A stretch of 64,000 bases of DNA from Avena insularis. Taxonomy: Eukaryota > Streptophyta > Magnoliopsida > Poales > Poaceae. The notes below the pieces were generated by a model. The model saw only the letters and a program-made list of their open reading frames with translations. It did no database searches and was not told where the DNA came from. How positions within the stretch are numbered: position 1 is the first letter of the stretch; each line of letters begins with the position of its first letter. The translations under genes and the position numbers were made by a program. The stretch lies in the NCBI GenBank assembly GCA_023614405.1, contig CM042686.1, forward strand, positions 470,488,740-470,552,739, in the 5' to 3' direction. Below are positions 48,006 through 57,530 of the stretch, one piece after another.

Positions 48006-50681
48006 TTATGTTACCTTAACCTTGATAGCTATGGTCCCAATCATAATAGTTTCAAATTTTTCTCTTGGTATGGGACAATATATTTCTCCAACTTGAATGC
48101 CTTCAACATGTTCAATTGAATTCAAACCATAAGTCCTTTCAATCTTCTTGGGGAAATAGATAGTATGTTCCTTGTCATTAATATTGAAGGTCACCTTTCC
48201 TTGATTACAATTAATAACCGCTCTTGTAGTATTAAGAAAAGGTCTCCCAAGAATAATAGACATATTATCATCTTCAGGCATTTCAAGCACAACAAAATCA
48301 GTTAGTATCAAGCAATTGTGATCCACATGAACAGGTACATCCTCACATATACCCACAGGAATAGTGGTAGATTTATCAGCCATTTGCAAAGATATATCAG
48401 TTGGTATTAATTTTTCAAGTTGAAGCCTCTTATATAGAGAGAAAGGCATAACACTAACTCCAGCACCCAAATCACACAAAGCAGTTCTAACATAACTGTT
48501 CTTAATAGAGCAAGGGATAGTTGGAATCCCTGGGTCTCCAAGTTTCTTAGGAACCTTACCATTGAAGGAATAATTAGCAAGCAAAGTAGAAATTTCTTCA
48601 TTAGGGATCTTCCTTTTATTCGAGACAATGTCCTTCATATACTTTGAGTAAGGAGGCAATTTAATAGCATCAGTCAAAGGAATTTGCAAGAATAAAGGTT
48701 TCATCCACTCACAAAACTTATTATAGTGTTCATCTTCCTTTGACTTGTGTTTCTTATCGGGGAAAGGCATAGGTTTTTGGACCCAAGGTTCTCTTTCACT
48801 ACCATGTTTCTTAGCAATAAAATCTTCTTTGGTGTATTTAGTATTCTTAGTGTGGTTTTCAGGTTCTTCTTCAACTTTTTCTTCATTCGGAACAACATTT
48901 TCTTCATTACCACTTTTAGTTTCAGCATCAGAAATAGATATACTATTGGGATCTATAGCAGGTTCAAAGGGTTTTACAACAGTTTTATGTTTCTTTTTCC
49001 TTTTCTTACGAGTAGAACCACTATTTTCAGCTTGTTGAGAATCCTGCTCAATTCTTTTGGGATGCCCCTCAGGATATAGAGGATCCTGGGTAGCAGCACC
49101 ACTTCTAGTTCTAATTTCATAAGCATGTTTTTCTTTAGCAGCATTAAATAGCAAGTCGTTTTGCACTTTAACGAGTTGATCTATTTGAGTTTGAACCATT
49201 TGAAAGTGTTTAACAATCATTTTAACATCATTAGAGGTCCTTTCCACAATATCTTTCAACTCAACAATAGCTCTAGTGTTTTCCATTAGATGATTTTGCA
49301 CCCTTTTATTAAAGTTATCTTTCTTAACAATAAAGATATCAAATTCTTCTAAGCATTGATCAGGAGGTTTAGAGTAAGGGATATCACCTTCATCAAAGTG
49401 TTGGAGAGAGTGTACCTCAATAGTGGATGAGTAGGGAATAGGCTTACATAATTCTTCTATAGGAGGTAAATTCTTGAAATCTGCAGCTTTAATTCCTTTC
49501 TCCTTAAGACATTTCTTAGCTTCCTTCATCACTTCATCATTTAATTTAATAACTCCCCTCTTCTTTGATGTTGGAATAGGCACAGGAATAGATGGTTCAG
49601 ATACAATTACTTCAGGTATAGCTTGTTTAGGAGGAGTCCAATCTTCATAATTCTTGCTTATTTTAGCCATTAATTCCTCAGCTTCCTTAGGAGTCCTATT
49701 CCTAAAAACACAATCAGCACAACTATCTAGGTATGTCCTAGATTCCTCGGTTAGTCCATTATAAAATATATCAAGAAGCTCATTCTTAGGTAATGGACTT
49801 CCAGCCTGTGCATGAATCAAAGCACAAAACCTTGCCCAAGATTCAGGCAATACCTCTTTTTCTCCCTGTTTAAAATCAAAAAGTTCCTGCAAAATGACAT
49901 GTCTAGCACTAGGAGGAAAATATTTCTGCAGGAAAGTACTAATCAAGAACTCAGGGCTATCAATAGATCTAGGAGGTAAATTACTAAACCAAGTTTTAGC
50001 TTCTCCTTTTAGTGAAAAGGGGAAAATATTAGCAACAAAGTAAGTTCGCATCTTAATATCATCAGAAAACAAGCCACTCATGGTAGAAAGTTCATTCTTA
50101 TGTGCTACCGCACTTTCATTTTTAGTCCCACAAAAAGGTTCTTTCTCGACAATAGCTATGTAAGATAGATTGAGAGAGAAATCATAATCTTCATCTATAA
50201 TGTTTATGGGAGAAGCAGCAAACTTAGCATCAGGAGACAATTTTGATCTAATAGTATGCCTCTCAAGGAGACTCTTAGCAGCGCTCCTATCATGGGTGTT
50301 CTTACATTCTTTAATAAACTCATCGATCATCTCAACATAACCATCTTCAATATAATAACTCTCACTAGACTCAGGTGAGCTAACAGGTGTGGTAGTGTCT
50401 TCATTAGGAGTTTCGGTATTTCCAGCTATAGTTCTAGCAATCGTAGCATCTAGGAAAGGACCTAATGAACCACTCTTATCAAGCACATTAGAAGCAGCAT
50501 CATAAGTATCAGAAGTTTCAGATTCAGCAGTAGTAGCAGTGTGTGTAGCATGTGTATGTGGTGGTGTAACGAGCTTACTTATAATAGATGGTGAATCAAG
50601 AGCAGCAGAGGTGTTTAGAACCGTACCTCTTCTTATAGTGGATGGTAAAATAGGAACCTTGCCATCACGAGACTTACCCAT
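48006..50681 (-). CDS. Gypsy gag-protease polyprotein, open
   Basis: An 891-residue ORF without breaks. The gag core lies at about residues 225-345 (FSLKGEAKTWFSNLPPRSI and YFPPSARHVILQELFDFKQG). A coiled region with many Lys/Glu follows (about 480-650). The retropepsin-like protease motif LCDLGAGVSVMP is at about 737-748, with the flap-side motif MSIILGRPFLNTTRAVIN near 805-822. The canonical D-S/T-G is D-L-G here, which is usual for Athila proteases. No zinc knuckle is seen, also usual in this clade. The ORF ends after protease with no RT, so the polyprotein is complete but pol is missing. Confidence 0.88.
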   Translation of the reverse strand: MGKSRDGKVPILPSTIRRGTVLNTSAALDSPSIISKLVTPPHTHATHTATTAESETSDTYDAASNVLDKSGSLGPFLDATIARTIAGNTETPNEDTTTPVSSPESSESYYIEDGYVEMIDEFIKECKNTHDRSAAKSLLERHTIRSKLSPDAKFAASPINIIDEDYDFSLNLSYIAIVEKEPFCGTKNESAVAHKNELSTMSGLFSDDIKMRTYFVANIFPFSLKGEAKTWFSNLPPRSIDSPEFLISTFLQKYFPPSARHVILQELFDFKQGEKEVLPESWARFCALIHAQAGSPLPKNELLDIFYNGLTEESRTYLDSCADCVFRNRTPKEAEELMAKISKNYEDWTPPKQAIPEVIVSEPSIPVPIPTSKKRGVIKLNDEVMKEAKKCLKEKGIKAADFKNLPPIEELCKPIPYSSTIEVHSLQHFDEGDIPYSKPPDQCLEEFDIFIVKKDNFNKRVQNHLMENTRAIVELKDIVERTSNDVKMIVKHFQMVQTQIDQLVKVQNDLLFNAAKEKHAYEIRTRSGAATQDPLYPEGHPKRIEQDSQQAENSGSTRKKRKKKHKTVVKPFEPAIDPNSISISDAETKSGNEENVVPNEEKVEEEPENHTKNTKYTKEDFIAKKHGSEREPWVQKPMPFPDKKHKSKEDEHYNKFCEWMKPLFLQIPLTDAIKLPPYSKYMKDIVSNKRKIPNEEISTLLANYSFNGKVPKKLGDPGIPTIPCSIKNSYVRTALCDLGAGVSVMPFSLYKRLQLEKLIPTDISLQMADKSTTIPVGICEDVPVHVDHNCLILTDFVVLEMPEDDNMSIILGRPFLNTTRAVINCNQGKVTFNINDKEHTIYFPKKIERTYGLNSIEHVEGIQVGEIYCPIPREKFETIMIGTIAIKVKVT

Positions 50682-50740
50682 GATGGATGGATAGCAGCGA
50701 ACAATAGAGAATCCAAGTGAACTTGATAAATAAAGCTATG

Positions 50741-50758
50741 GTCCCGGCAACGCGCGGA
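50741..50758 (-). other. Primer-binding site, diverged tRNA-Asp type
   Basis: The minus strand reads TCCGCGCGTTGCCGGGAC, about 10 bases after the 5' LTR. It differs by a few bases from the TGGCGCCGTTGCCGGGGA site of the element at 9517. Confidence 0.6.
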
Positions 50759-50767
50759 AAATAGTCT

Positions 50768-52139
50768 TGATGACCCACAAGTATAGGGGTGTATCGCAAG
50801 ATTTTCGAGGGAAGTGAAACCCAATTTATTGATTCGACACAAGGGGAGCCAAAGAATATTTATAAGCCTTAACAACTGAGTTGTCAATTCAGCTGCACCT
50901 AGAAACAATCTTGCTCACAGCAGTTTATCAGTAGCAACAGTTTTGTAGTAGGAATAGTAAAATAACAGTAGTAGTAAAGCAAAGACAGTAGCAACAAAAG
51001 CAGTAAACAGTGGAATTCGAGTGCGATAGGCATAGGGATGGATGGACGGGCGTTGCATGGACAAGACAATTCACATAGCAATCAGAACATAGGGCAATTG
51101 CAGATAAATAAGATAAAGCACCCAAGTACTAGACAATCCTAGGCATGTGTTCCATATATAGTCATGCGTGCTCGCAATGAGAACTTGCACAACATCTTTT
51201 GTCCCGCCATTGCTTTGCGGGGACCTCTAGGGAACTATTGGCAATTAAGGTGTTCCTTTTAATAGAGCACCAGAGCAAAGCATTAACACTCCGTGAACAC
51301 ATGTGATCCTCACATCAAAGCCATTTCCTTCCGATTATCCCGATTTCTGTCACTTCGGGGCCATAGGTTCTAGACAACAACGTGTGTATACAACTTGCAG
51401 ATAAGACCAATAACAATACTATCATAATGAATCAATAACATGTTCAGATCTGAGATCATGACACTCGGGCCCGAGTGACAAGCATTAAGCACAACAAGTC
51501 GCAACAAAGTCATAAAGCACTAATAAAAGATACTAGGCACCATGCCCTAACAATCTAATGCCATTACATGAACGATCTCATCCAATCCCTACCATCCACA
51601 TAGCCTACAGCGGGGGATTACTCACTCATAGATGGGGGAAACATGGATGGTCGATGGAGAAGCGATGGTGATGATGATGACGATGCTCTCCTCCAATTTC
51701 CCGTCCCGGCAGGGTGCCAGAACGGAGTTTCTGGTGCTGTTTCGTGGAATCTGGTGGTGGCGGCGGAGCGAAACTCCTTCTGGAAAAACGTCGAACCCCC
51801 TGAAGTTTTTAGGTCAGAAGGCTCCTTATAGGTGAAGAGAGAGGCCGAGGGGTGCTGGGGCCCACACCACCTTCCTGGCGCGGCTCAAGGCTACCAGGTG
51901 GTGCCCCTGGCTCTTCTCCGTCTCGTATTCTGGCTCCTGGAGTCTTCGGGTGAAATAGGATTTTTGGCATATTTTTCGGGATTTTTTCTGATAGTTGGTT
52001 TTCTGCACAAAAAGTAGACACCAAGACAATTTTGCTGAAAACAGCGTTAGTCCACATTAGTTGTATCCAAATCACACAAGTATAGAGGAGAAACAATAGC
52101 AAAAGTGTTCGAGAAAGTAGATACGTTTTGGACGTATCA
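50768..52139 (-). repeat. 5' LTR of the pol-less Gypsy element
   Basis: 1372 bp, partner of 42379-43760, with the same terminal bases and flanked by CCGGG. Confidence 0.92.
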
Positions 52140-53049
52140 CCGGGGTGGAGCTGTCGTTGATCATGTCGACCATGATGGACTCGCCTATGGCGCGGTCGCC
52201 GTAGTGCGATTCGCCGAACAGGTTGGCTGTGCCCTGGCTGCTGCCGGCGCCGAATAGGTTGGGGACGCTCTGGCTACTACCCATGGCAAACTGAGCGAAG
52301 GTAGGCCTCTGGGTGAAAGCAGGGAGGCGACGATGGGCCGGTGAGGTGTCGTTCGCGAGGGAGTTGGGATCGAAGCCGCCGAGCGGGTCGAAGTCATCGT
52401 TGCCTGGCGAGAAACGAGGAAGGTGTGGCGCCGTGTTCGGGTGGCCGGACGGCGACACGCTGGACGGAGACGGGGAGGAGACACTACTCTGGCTCCCGAG
52501 GATGTGGACCCCAGCGTTGTAAGTTGGTGCCGCCATCCCCGTCATGGCGGTCGCACGCTGCGCTGCAAGAGCGGTCGCACGGGCCTGCTTCGCCTGCGCC
52601 TCCACCGCCCTACGCAGCCTCGAGTTCTTCTCCCTCAGCCGGCGGCTGGCGTTCTCCACCTGCCGACGCTGGATGTCGAACGCCCACTCCGCGTTGGTCA
52701 TCCCCTCTGGCCGCTGCTTGTCGGCCTTCCCTTTCTTAGCTGTCGACGCCGACGCTCGGGCAGCTTGGTATCTCTTTGGCGGCATGGTGGTGGCGGTGGT
52801 GGCGCACGGGAGGAGAGAGGTGGGTCGGGGAAATGGCGGGAATGGACGGCGATGGAGGGGAAATGGCGGGACTAGGCGATCTGGAGGGGAAAAGGGAGGG
52901 AAACGGGGGACAAATTTTGGTGTCCCGCCGACAAGATTGGCCCGCCCAACTTTTTCAAATTGCGCCGGCGCCTCCGATCGACCCCTTGTGTTGGGTTTGG
53001 TCTGGGTGCGCCGGACGTTTGGTTGGAGCACGGCGACACCATTTCGGTT

Positions 53050-53856
53050 TTTTTTGAAGTAATCATATATTTCATTAGACAATCCAAAGATTACATATAT
53101 GGTCAACACCTAAGACAAACATTCCTGTCAAGCAATTTTGCACAAAGAACTCTGCAAGTAAAATTACAATTCTACCCTTGGAGAAACTCATGCCTCGCCG
53201 AACCGTCGTCCATCGTCCTCCACCGCCACCATGGTAGCGCCGGAAAAAGAGGCGATCAACCGCCATACCAAGATCTGGGAGAGCACCATCACATACAAGG
53301 ATGCTTTTCGAGCCGATGAACTGAGTCGTTGCAAGCGACGAGCCCGAGACTCTGTGGCACGTCGGCCGGGGATCTTCCCCGTGATCACCAGATTCCGACA
53401 CCGTCATCTTCATCCAACGTAGTCGAAGAAGAGAAACGCCGCCGCCTGCCGTCTTCCACACGCACAACTGCAAGACGTCAAACAGAACTGTAGCAGCCGA
53501 CACGACCGCCACCCGCGAGAGTGTCGAACGTCGACCACCTGACACGAATCTCACCGGATCCGAAGACCGGCGAGATGACCAGGCCACCTGACCCCCGATG
53601 CTACCGGTAGGAGTGACGTCGAGATGGAGGAAAAGCAGAAGCAAATTATTCCGACGCGGCGCCGTCTCCTCCATAGAATCAACGCCCCAAGAAAAATCTA
53701 GGCCAACTCTAACTACAGCTAGAGCCGAGGCACCGGGTCCTCACCTCTTCCCGTGGCCGGAGCGGCCAACGGAGGAGGCAGGAACAGACGGCGTTGGGGG
53801 CAGAAGGAGATCGCCCACATCCTATTTCTCAGGAGCGACCAGGCGTCCGGGGAGCG
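53050..53856 (-). mobile_element. Poly(A)-tailed retrosequence in the Harbinger-like element
   Basis: About 807 bp beginning with a T-run on the plus strand (53050-53055), which is a poly(A) tail on the minus strand. It is flanked by an 11-bp perfect duplication CCATTTCGGTT (53039-53049 and 53857-53867). This is the signature of LINE-type target-primed insertion. A minus-strand frame is open for 199 codons (53674-53075), but I do not recognise the product. It could be a 5'-truncated LINE end, a SINE-like unit or a processed transcript. Confidence 0.7.
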
Positions 53857-53946
53857 CCATTTCGGTTATAGTGAAAGGTTGGATGGTTTTTTCGCGCCGG
53901 CGCTCCCGTTTCACTCTCGGGGGCTGCTCTGACCTCCGGAACGGAA

Positions 53947-55341
53947 ATGGCGCCATCACTTCCCAATCTCCCTCCGCCCTATCATTCCCTCCCCGAACTC
54001 CTTTTCCTCCCCCACCGGCAGACCCGCCTCCTCGCCGCGCACGCTCTCGCTACCGTCGCCGGCCACCTATCCCTCCCCAATCCCTACACGCACACCCTCC
54101 TCCTTGTCGCCTACTCTCGCGTCGATTGCGCCCGCGGCCCCTACACGCTCCTCCTCCTCTTCCGGTCCTCCCTCCGCCTCTCAGTGCCACCCACCCGCCG
54201 ATCCCTCCCTCTCGCCATATCCACCGCCGCCTCCTCACGCCTCCACTTCCCGCTTGCGCTCTCCCTTCATGCCGTCGCGGTGGCCCGCAACCTCCTCCCG
54301 TTCCCACACGTCGGCAACGCCATAGTCTCCCTCTATGGCAAGAACGCCCTCCCGTACTCGGCGCGCAGGGTGTTCGATGAAATGCACGCACCAGACGTCA
54401 TCTCGTACAATGCTCTGATGGACGGGTACATCAAGGCCGGCCTGCTGGGGCTTGCCATGAAGGAGTTCCAGCGGATGCCACAGCGGGATGCTGTATCATG
54501 GGGCACGGTGGTAGCGGGGTGCGCAAAGGTTGGACGATGGGAGGAGGCGGTGGGGCTGTTTGACAGGATGAGGGGGGAAGGGTTCAGGCCGGACGACGTG
54601 TCACTGGCCGCAGTGCTGTCATGCTGCGCACAACTTGGGGCGCTAGAGAAGGGACGAGAGGTTCATGAGTATGTAAGGCAGAGCAGAACCCGGCCAAATG
54701 TGTTCTTGTGTACAGGGCTTGTTGATCTATATGCAAAGTGTGGGTGTGTTGAGATGGCCCAGGAGGTGTTCGATGCGTGTCCTGCGAGGAACGTTTTCAC
54801 CTGGAATGCGCTCATCGTGGGGCTGGCAATGCATGGGCATGGCACAGTGGCAGTCAACTACTTCAACCGGATGCTGGTAGAGGGGGTTCGGCCAGATGGA
54901 GTCACTTTCTTGGGGGTGTTGATTGGTTGCAGCCATGCCGGCCTGGTTGACATGGCAAAGAGGATCTTTTCCGAGATGGAGGGCAAGTACGGTGTTCCTC
55001 GGGAGCTTAAGCATTATGGATGCATGTCTGACTTGCTTGGTCGAGCCGGGCTCATCGAGGAAGCAATGGAGATGGTCAAGAAGATGCCAACAGAAGGGGA
55101 CACTTACGTCTGGGGAGGTATACTCGCTGGTTGTAGAATGCACGGGAAAGTGGAAGCAGCGGAGGTTGCAGCAAGACATTTGCTGGAGCTCAACCCTGAA
55201 GACAGTGGGGTATACTCTGTCATGGCGGGGATCTATGCAGATGCTGGTAGGTGGGAGGATGTTGCGAGGGTTAGGAAATTGATGGATGAAAGGATTGGTA
55301 GGAGAAATGTTGGTTGCAGTTCGATTACAGCGGACCACTAG
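53947..55341 (+). CDS. PPR protein, PLS class, E subgroup
   Basis: An intact single-exon gene of 464 residues. Pentatricopeptide motifs run from about residue 120 to 370, with typical phrases such as NALMDGYIKAGLLGLAMKEF, GLVDLYAKCGCVEMAQEVF and GCMSDLLGRAGLIEEAMEMV. It ends with an E domain (WGGILAGCRMHGKVEAAEVA ... YADAGRWEDVARVRKLMDE) and stops after GCSSIT, so it has no DYW deaminase domain. PLS-class proteins bind organellar RNA and mostly act in C-to-U editing with a partner deaminase; the target is unknown. The N-terminus is Leu/Ala/Arg-rich but not a clear transit peptide. The ATG lies about 17 bp after the apparent end of the Harbinger-like element, so its promoter would lie within transposon DNA. 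Confidence 0.9.
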   Translation: MAPSLPNLPPPYHSLPELLFLPHRQTRLLAAHALATVAGHLSLPNPYTHTLLLVAYSRVDCARGPYTLLLLFRSSLRLSVPPTRRSLPLAISTAASSRLHFPLALSLHAVAVARNLLPFPHVGNAIVSLYGKNALPYSARRVFDEMHAPDVISYNALMDGYIKAGLLGLAMKEFQRMPQRDAVSWGTVVAGCAKVGRWEEAVGLFDRMRGEGFRPDDVSLAAVLSCCAQLGALEKGREVHEYVRQSRTRPNVFLCTGLVDLYAKCGCVEMAQEVFDACPARNVFTWNALIVGLAMHGHGTVAVNYFNRMLVEGVRPDGVTFLGVLIGCSHAGLVDMAKRIFSEMEGKYGVPRELKHYGCMSDLLGRAGLIEEAMEMVKKMPTEGDTYVWGGILAGCRMHGKVEAAEVAARHLLELNPEDSGVYSVMAGIYADAGRWEDVARVRKLMDERIGRRNVGCSSITADH

Positions 55342-57158
55342 GATAGCATGGTATACCGGGCTGATTGCGGCAGCGTGCTATCTGACTGTAGATTCTACCT
55401 AGGTCATCATTGTAAAGTAGAAACTGGCTCCGTAAGAGGACTGCTACTCCTAGGAGCGGCAATGACTTGACTCGATTGGCAAGGTATCATTTTTTCGTTG
55501 TGAAAAAATCCAGTCTTCCAAGATTTAAGGCCATATATAGTTTGAACCCCTTGTATAGGCCAAATCTCACACTCTGTTCTCCAGGACTTCGGGCCTCTTT
55601 GTGTTGCAGACTTTACTCTGCTAAGTGTGAGTGTAAACTGTAACTGGTAAACTATGAATCCTGATAGGGACTTGTCTTGCAGTCACAGGCATGTTCCCCG
55701 TGCATGACATTACAGATTCATGGACTTCTTTGGCAGGTATATTCTCCCCCAGATCAATTGCTCATGCTGAACTGCTGATGGAAATGAAGCAAATCATAAA
55801 TTGAAAAGGGACAAGGAAATGTTCTGGCCAGGTGCAGCTAATATTTTTTTCATGGCTAGTTAGTGCAGCCCACTATGCTTTCAAGCCAATGAAGGCTAGC
55901 AGTTCGATGCAGCCCTGAATCCGCAGATCTCGCTGTTCTTTGGTTTGCTATTATAGTTTGGGTGATCTATGGGTAGTGGGTTGTTGCAGAAACTTATGTG
56001 CTACAGAGTACAGGGTTGAACAGGAAACATCATTCTGTATCAAGGCGAGACAAGAAGACACAGAAACATTCAGTACCTCCATGGATAACTAAAATATCTT
56101 AGTCTCCTTGCCTCCTTGCTGAATTCTTCTCCGATATCATAGGCATGTAGACACAACGTTACCAAATTTACATTACTATAGGAAACTAGAGTTACTGTGA
56201 AGCAGTTAACAGAATAGTTTGCTACCTGTCAATGCTGAGTAATGAAAAGCATATTTTCGTTTGGAAAGCATATTGTCACTAGGGAATTTTTTCCTGAAGA
56301 AGAGAGGCACTAAAACCCAACTCAAGAGGACTCGTAACATAATTTGGCAATTGGCATGCATCCACCACACCTATCACCATTCTATCAAAACAAGTAGAAA
56401 ATAAATTGATCTGCATACTTTGGTGTTAAAAAAGAGAACTCGGTTCTTAGTGTTATCAGCAACATCGCATTCTATCAAAATCTTAGCAACCGTTGAGAAT
56501 CATGAATTCTTGATGGCAAACACGCAATAGTTAATGTCAAATAATTTCGAAACATATGTTCTTGATGTTGATGCGGCTTGGTCTGAAACTCCTGACCCTG
56601 TTTGATTTGATTTTTCAGGTCATTATTACAAACCAAACCATGTCAGAAGAACATCTTATTTACAGTTAGATGAGAGTTGGTGGTGGTAGGTCATTCACCC
56701 TCTGCCCCTCTTCCATTGATTCCTCTTGGACGTGGCTTGTTTGTTCTGCCAAATTGCTCCTTCCATTGCTTCCTCTTGGACATGATAACCTTAGTTAATA
56801 GTGGTCTTTTACTTAACTCCAATCATATATAGGCAAATTAAACTGAACAATAGTTCATGTCTGGCAAATAACAACCACAGAAAATGATAGAAATAAAATT
56901 TTATACTTATGATGCATTTGGGTGACAAGGTTTTTTATAATCAGAAATGTTTTAATGTTACACCAGCATCTCAAAGTTAACACTAAACATATATCACTTA
57001 ACAGATCTAGCTGCGTAAATGTGCGGGTCACTCTGCTAGTTATAAATTAAGTCAAAGGTTTTACATAATCAATACTTAGGAACATTATGGAACTAAAACC
57101 TTCTATTCCGGGAAAATTGAAAATGATCTTAAAAGCAGCCTGCTACAGTACTAAGTTA
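55342..57158. other. Downstream of the PPR gene, no gene seen
   Basis: This should contain the PPR 3' UTR. The rest is AT-rich with no ORF that looks like protein. Confidence 0.45.
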
Positions 57159-57530
57159 TCACCTTTTAAGTTGGAAGTACATCCTATTCCATTGGGGATA
57201 GTCCCGTAGAATTGTACCAACGTCCACAAGCCAAGTAGTGTGAAGGAGATTTATTTCTAACTTGTACATTTCAAGAACTTTGGACACTGGTTCACTCTTA
57301 GATCTGCCGGTAGCGAACACATTCATGACCCTGCACCACATCCCATTGAATAACACAATTACAGCATTCATCTTACCCCAATGGTGTTTGATTTGGACAA
57401 GTTGTCTTCTTTGGTGATCTGCAATATTTGTGTAAATTCATCGGGCACTTGGTTCCAATAATGTTGTGCACCGTTTAAATTGCCACCGACGGAATCAACC
57501 GGGACATTTAACGAAGCGCTTATTTGCATG
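57159..57530 (-). pseudogene. Relic of a second Myb/NAM-associated ORF1-like gene
   Basis: On the minus strand, about 57530-57375 gives a Myb/trihelix-like piece (DSVGGNLNGAQHYWNQVPDE). From an ATG at 57371 a 70-codon piece (FNGMWCRVMNVFATGRS ... TILRDYPQWNRMYF) follows the pattern of plant Myb-like proteins linked to Harbinger elements. The pieces are separated by a frame change or a GTAAG donor at about 57375. No transposase or inverted ends were found nearby. Confidence 0.45.

Larger units (their letters stand above)
42379..52139 (-). mobile_element. Athila-type Gypsy element lacking pol
   Basis: 9761 bp, minus orientation, with LTRs at 52139-50768 and 43760-42379 and a perfect duplication CCGGG (42374-42378 and 52140-52144). 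In element order it has a primer site, gag-protease ORF, spacer, env-like ORF, a first polypurine motif, a long 3' region, and the polypurine tract at the 3' LTR. There is no reverse transcriptase, RNase H or integrase, although gag-protease and the env-like ORF are open. It must rely on enzymes made elsewhere. Confidence 0.92.
41171..52786 (-). pseudogene. Harbinger ORF1-like Myb/NAM-associated gene, split by Gypsy
   Basis: Reading minus from the ATG at 52786 (MPPKRYQAARAS), the frame is open to the insertion at 52145. It continues exactly in frame from 42378 once the Gypsy element and one CCGGG are removed. A Myb/trihelix-type segment follows (WISREDECLAEAWKTVS, then NQNSDCYWKRVKAAYNERR). 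The intron is 41879-41811. A NAM-associated C-terminal region continues to a stop at 41171. Defects are TAG codons at two Gln-like positions (about 42197 and 41962) and a frameshift near 41440-41480. Most such ORF1 proteins bind element DNA and partner with the transposase. This one is dead. Confidence 0.7.
40895..53929 (-). mobile_element. Harbinger-like element, split by two later insertions
   Basis: The left end GAGCATCTCCACTTCCCCCC follows TAA (40892-40894). The reverse complement of the right end begins GAGCAGCCCC, and the two ends share a second block (GGGAGTCCGGCG and GGGAGCGCCGGCG). TGA follows at 53930-53932, so the 3-bp duplication is imperfect. The element carries a Myb-like/NAM-associated ORF typical of PIF/Harbinger ORF1 but no DDE transposase. 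Without the Gypsy element and the retrosequence it would be about 2.4 kb. The ends are tentative; the ORF is clear. Confidence 0.5.

Noticed and set aside
52072..53109. A 345-codon minus-strand frame taken as one gene
   Set aside because: Its 3' end reads into the Gypsy LTR and its 5' end starts before the likely ATG. Only 52786 to 52145 belongs to the Harbinger ORF.
53598..54380. A 260-codon plus-strand frame upstream of and overlapping the PPR gene
   Set aside because: It crosses the retrosequence boundary and overlaps the PPR coding sequence in another frame. Its Pro/Arg-rich composition is a GC shadow.
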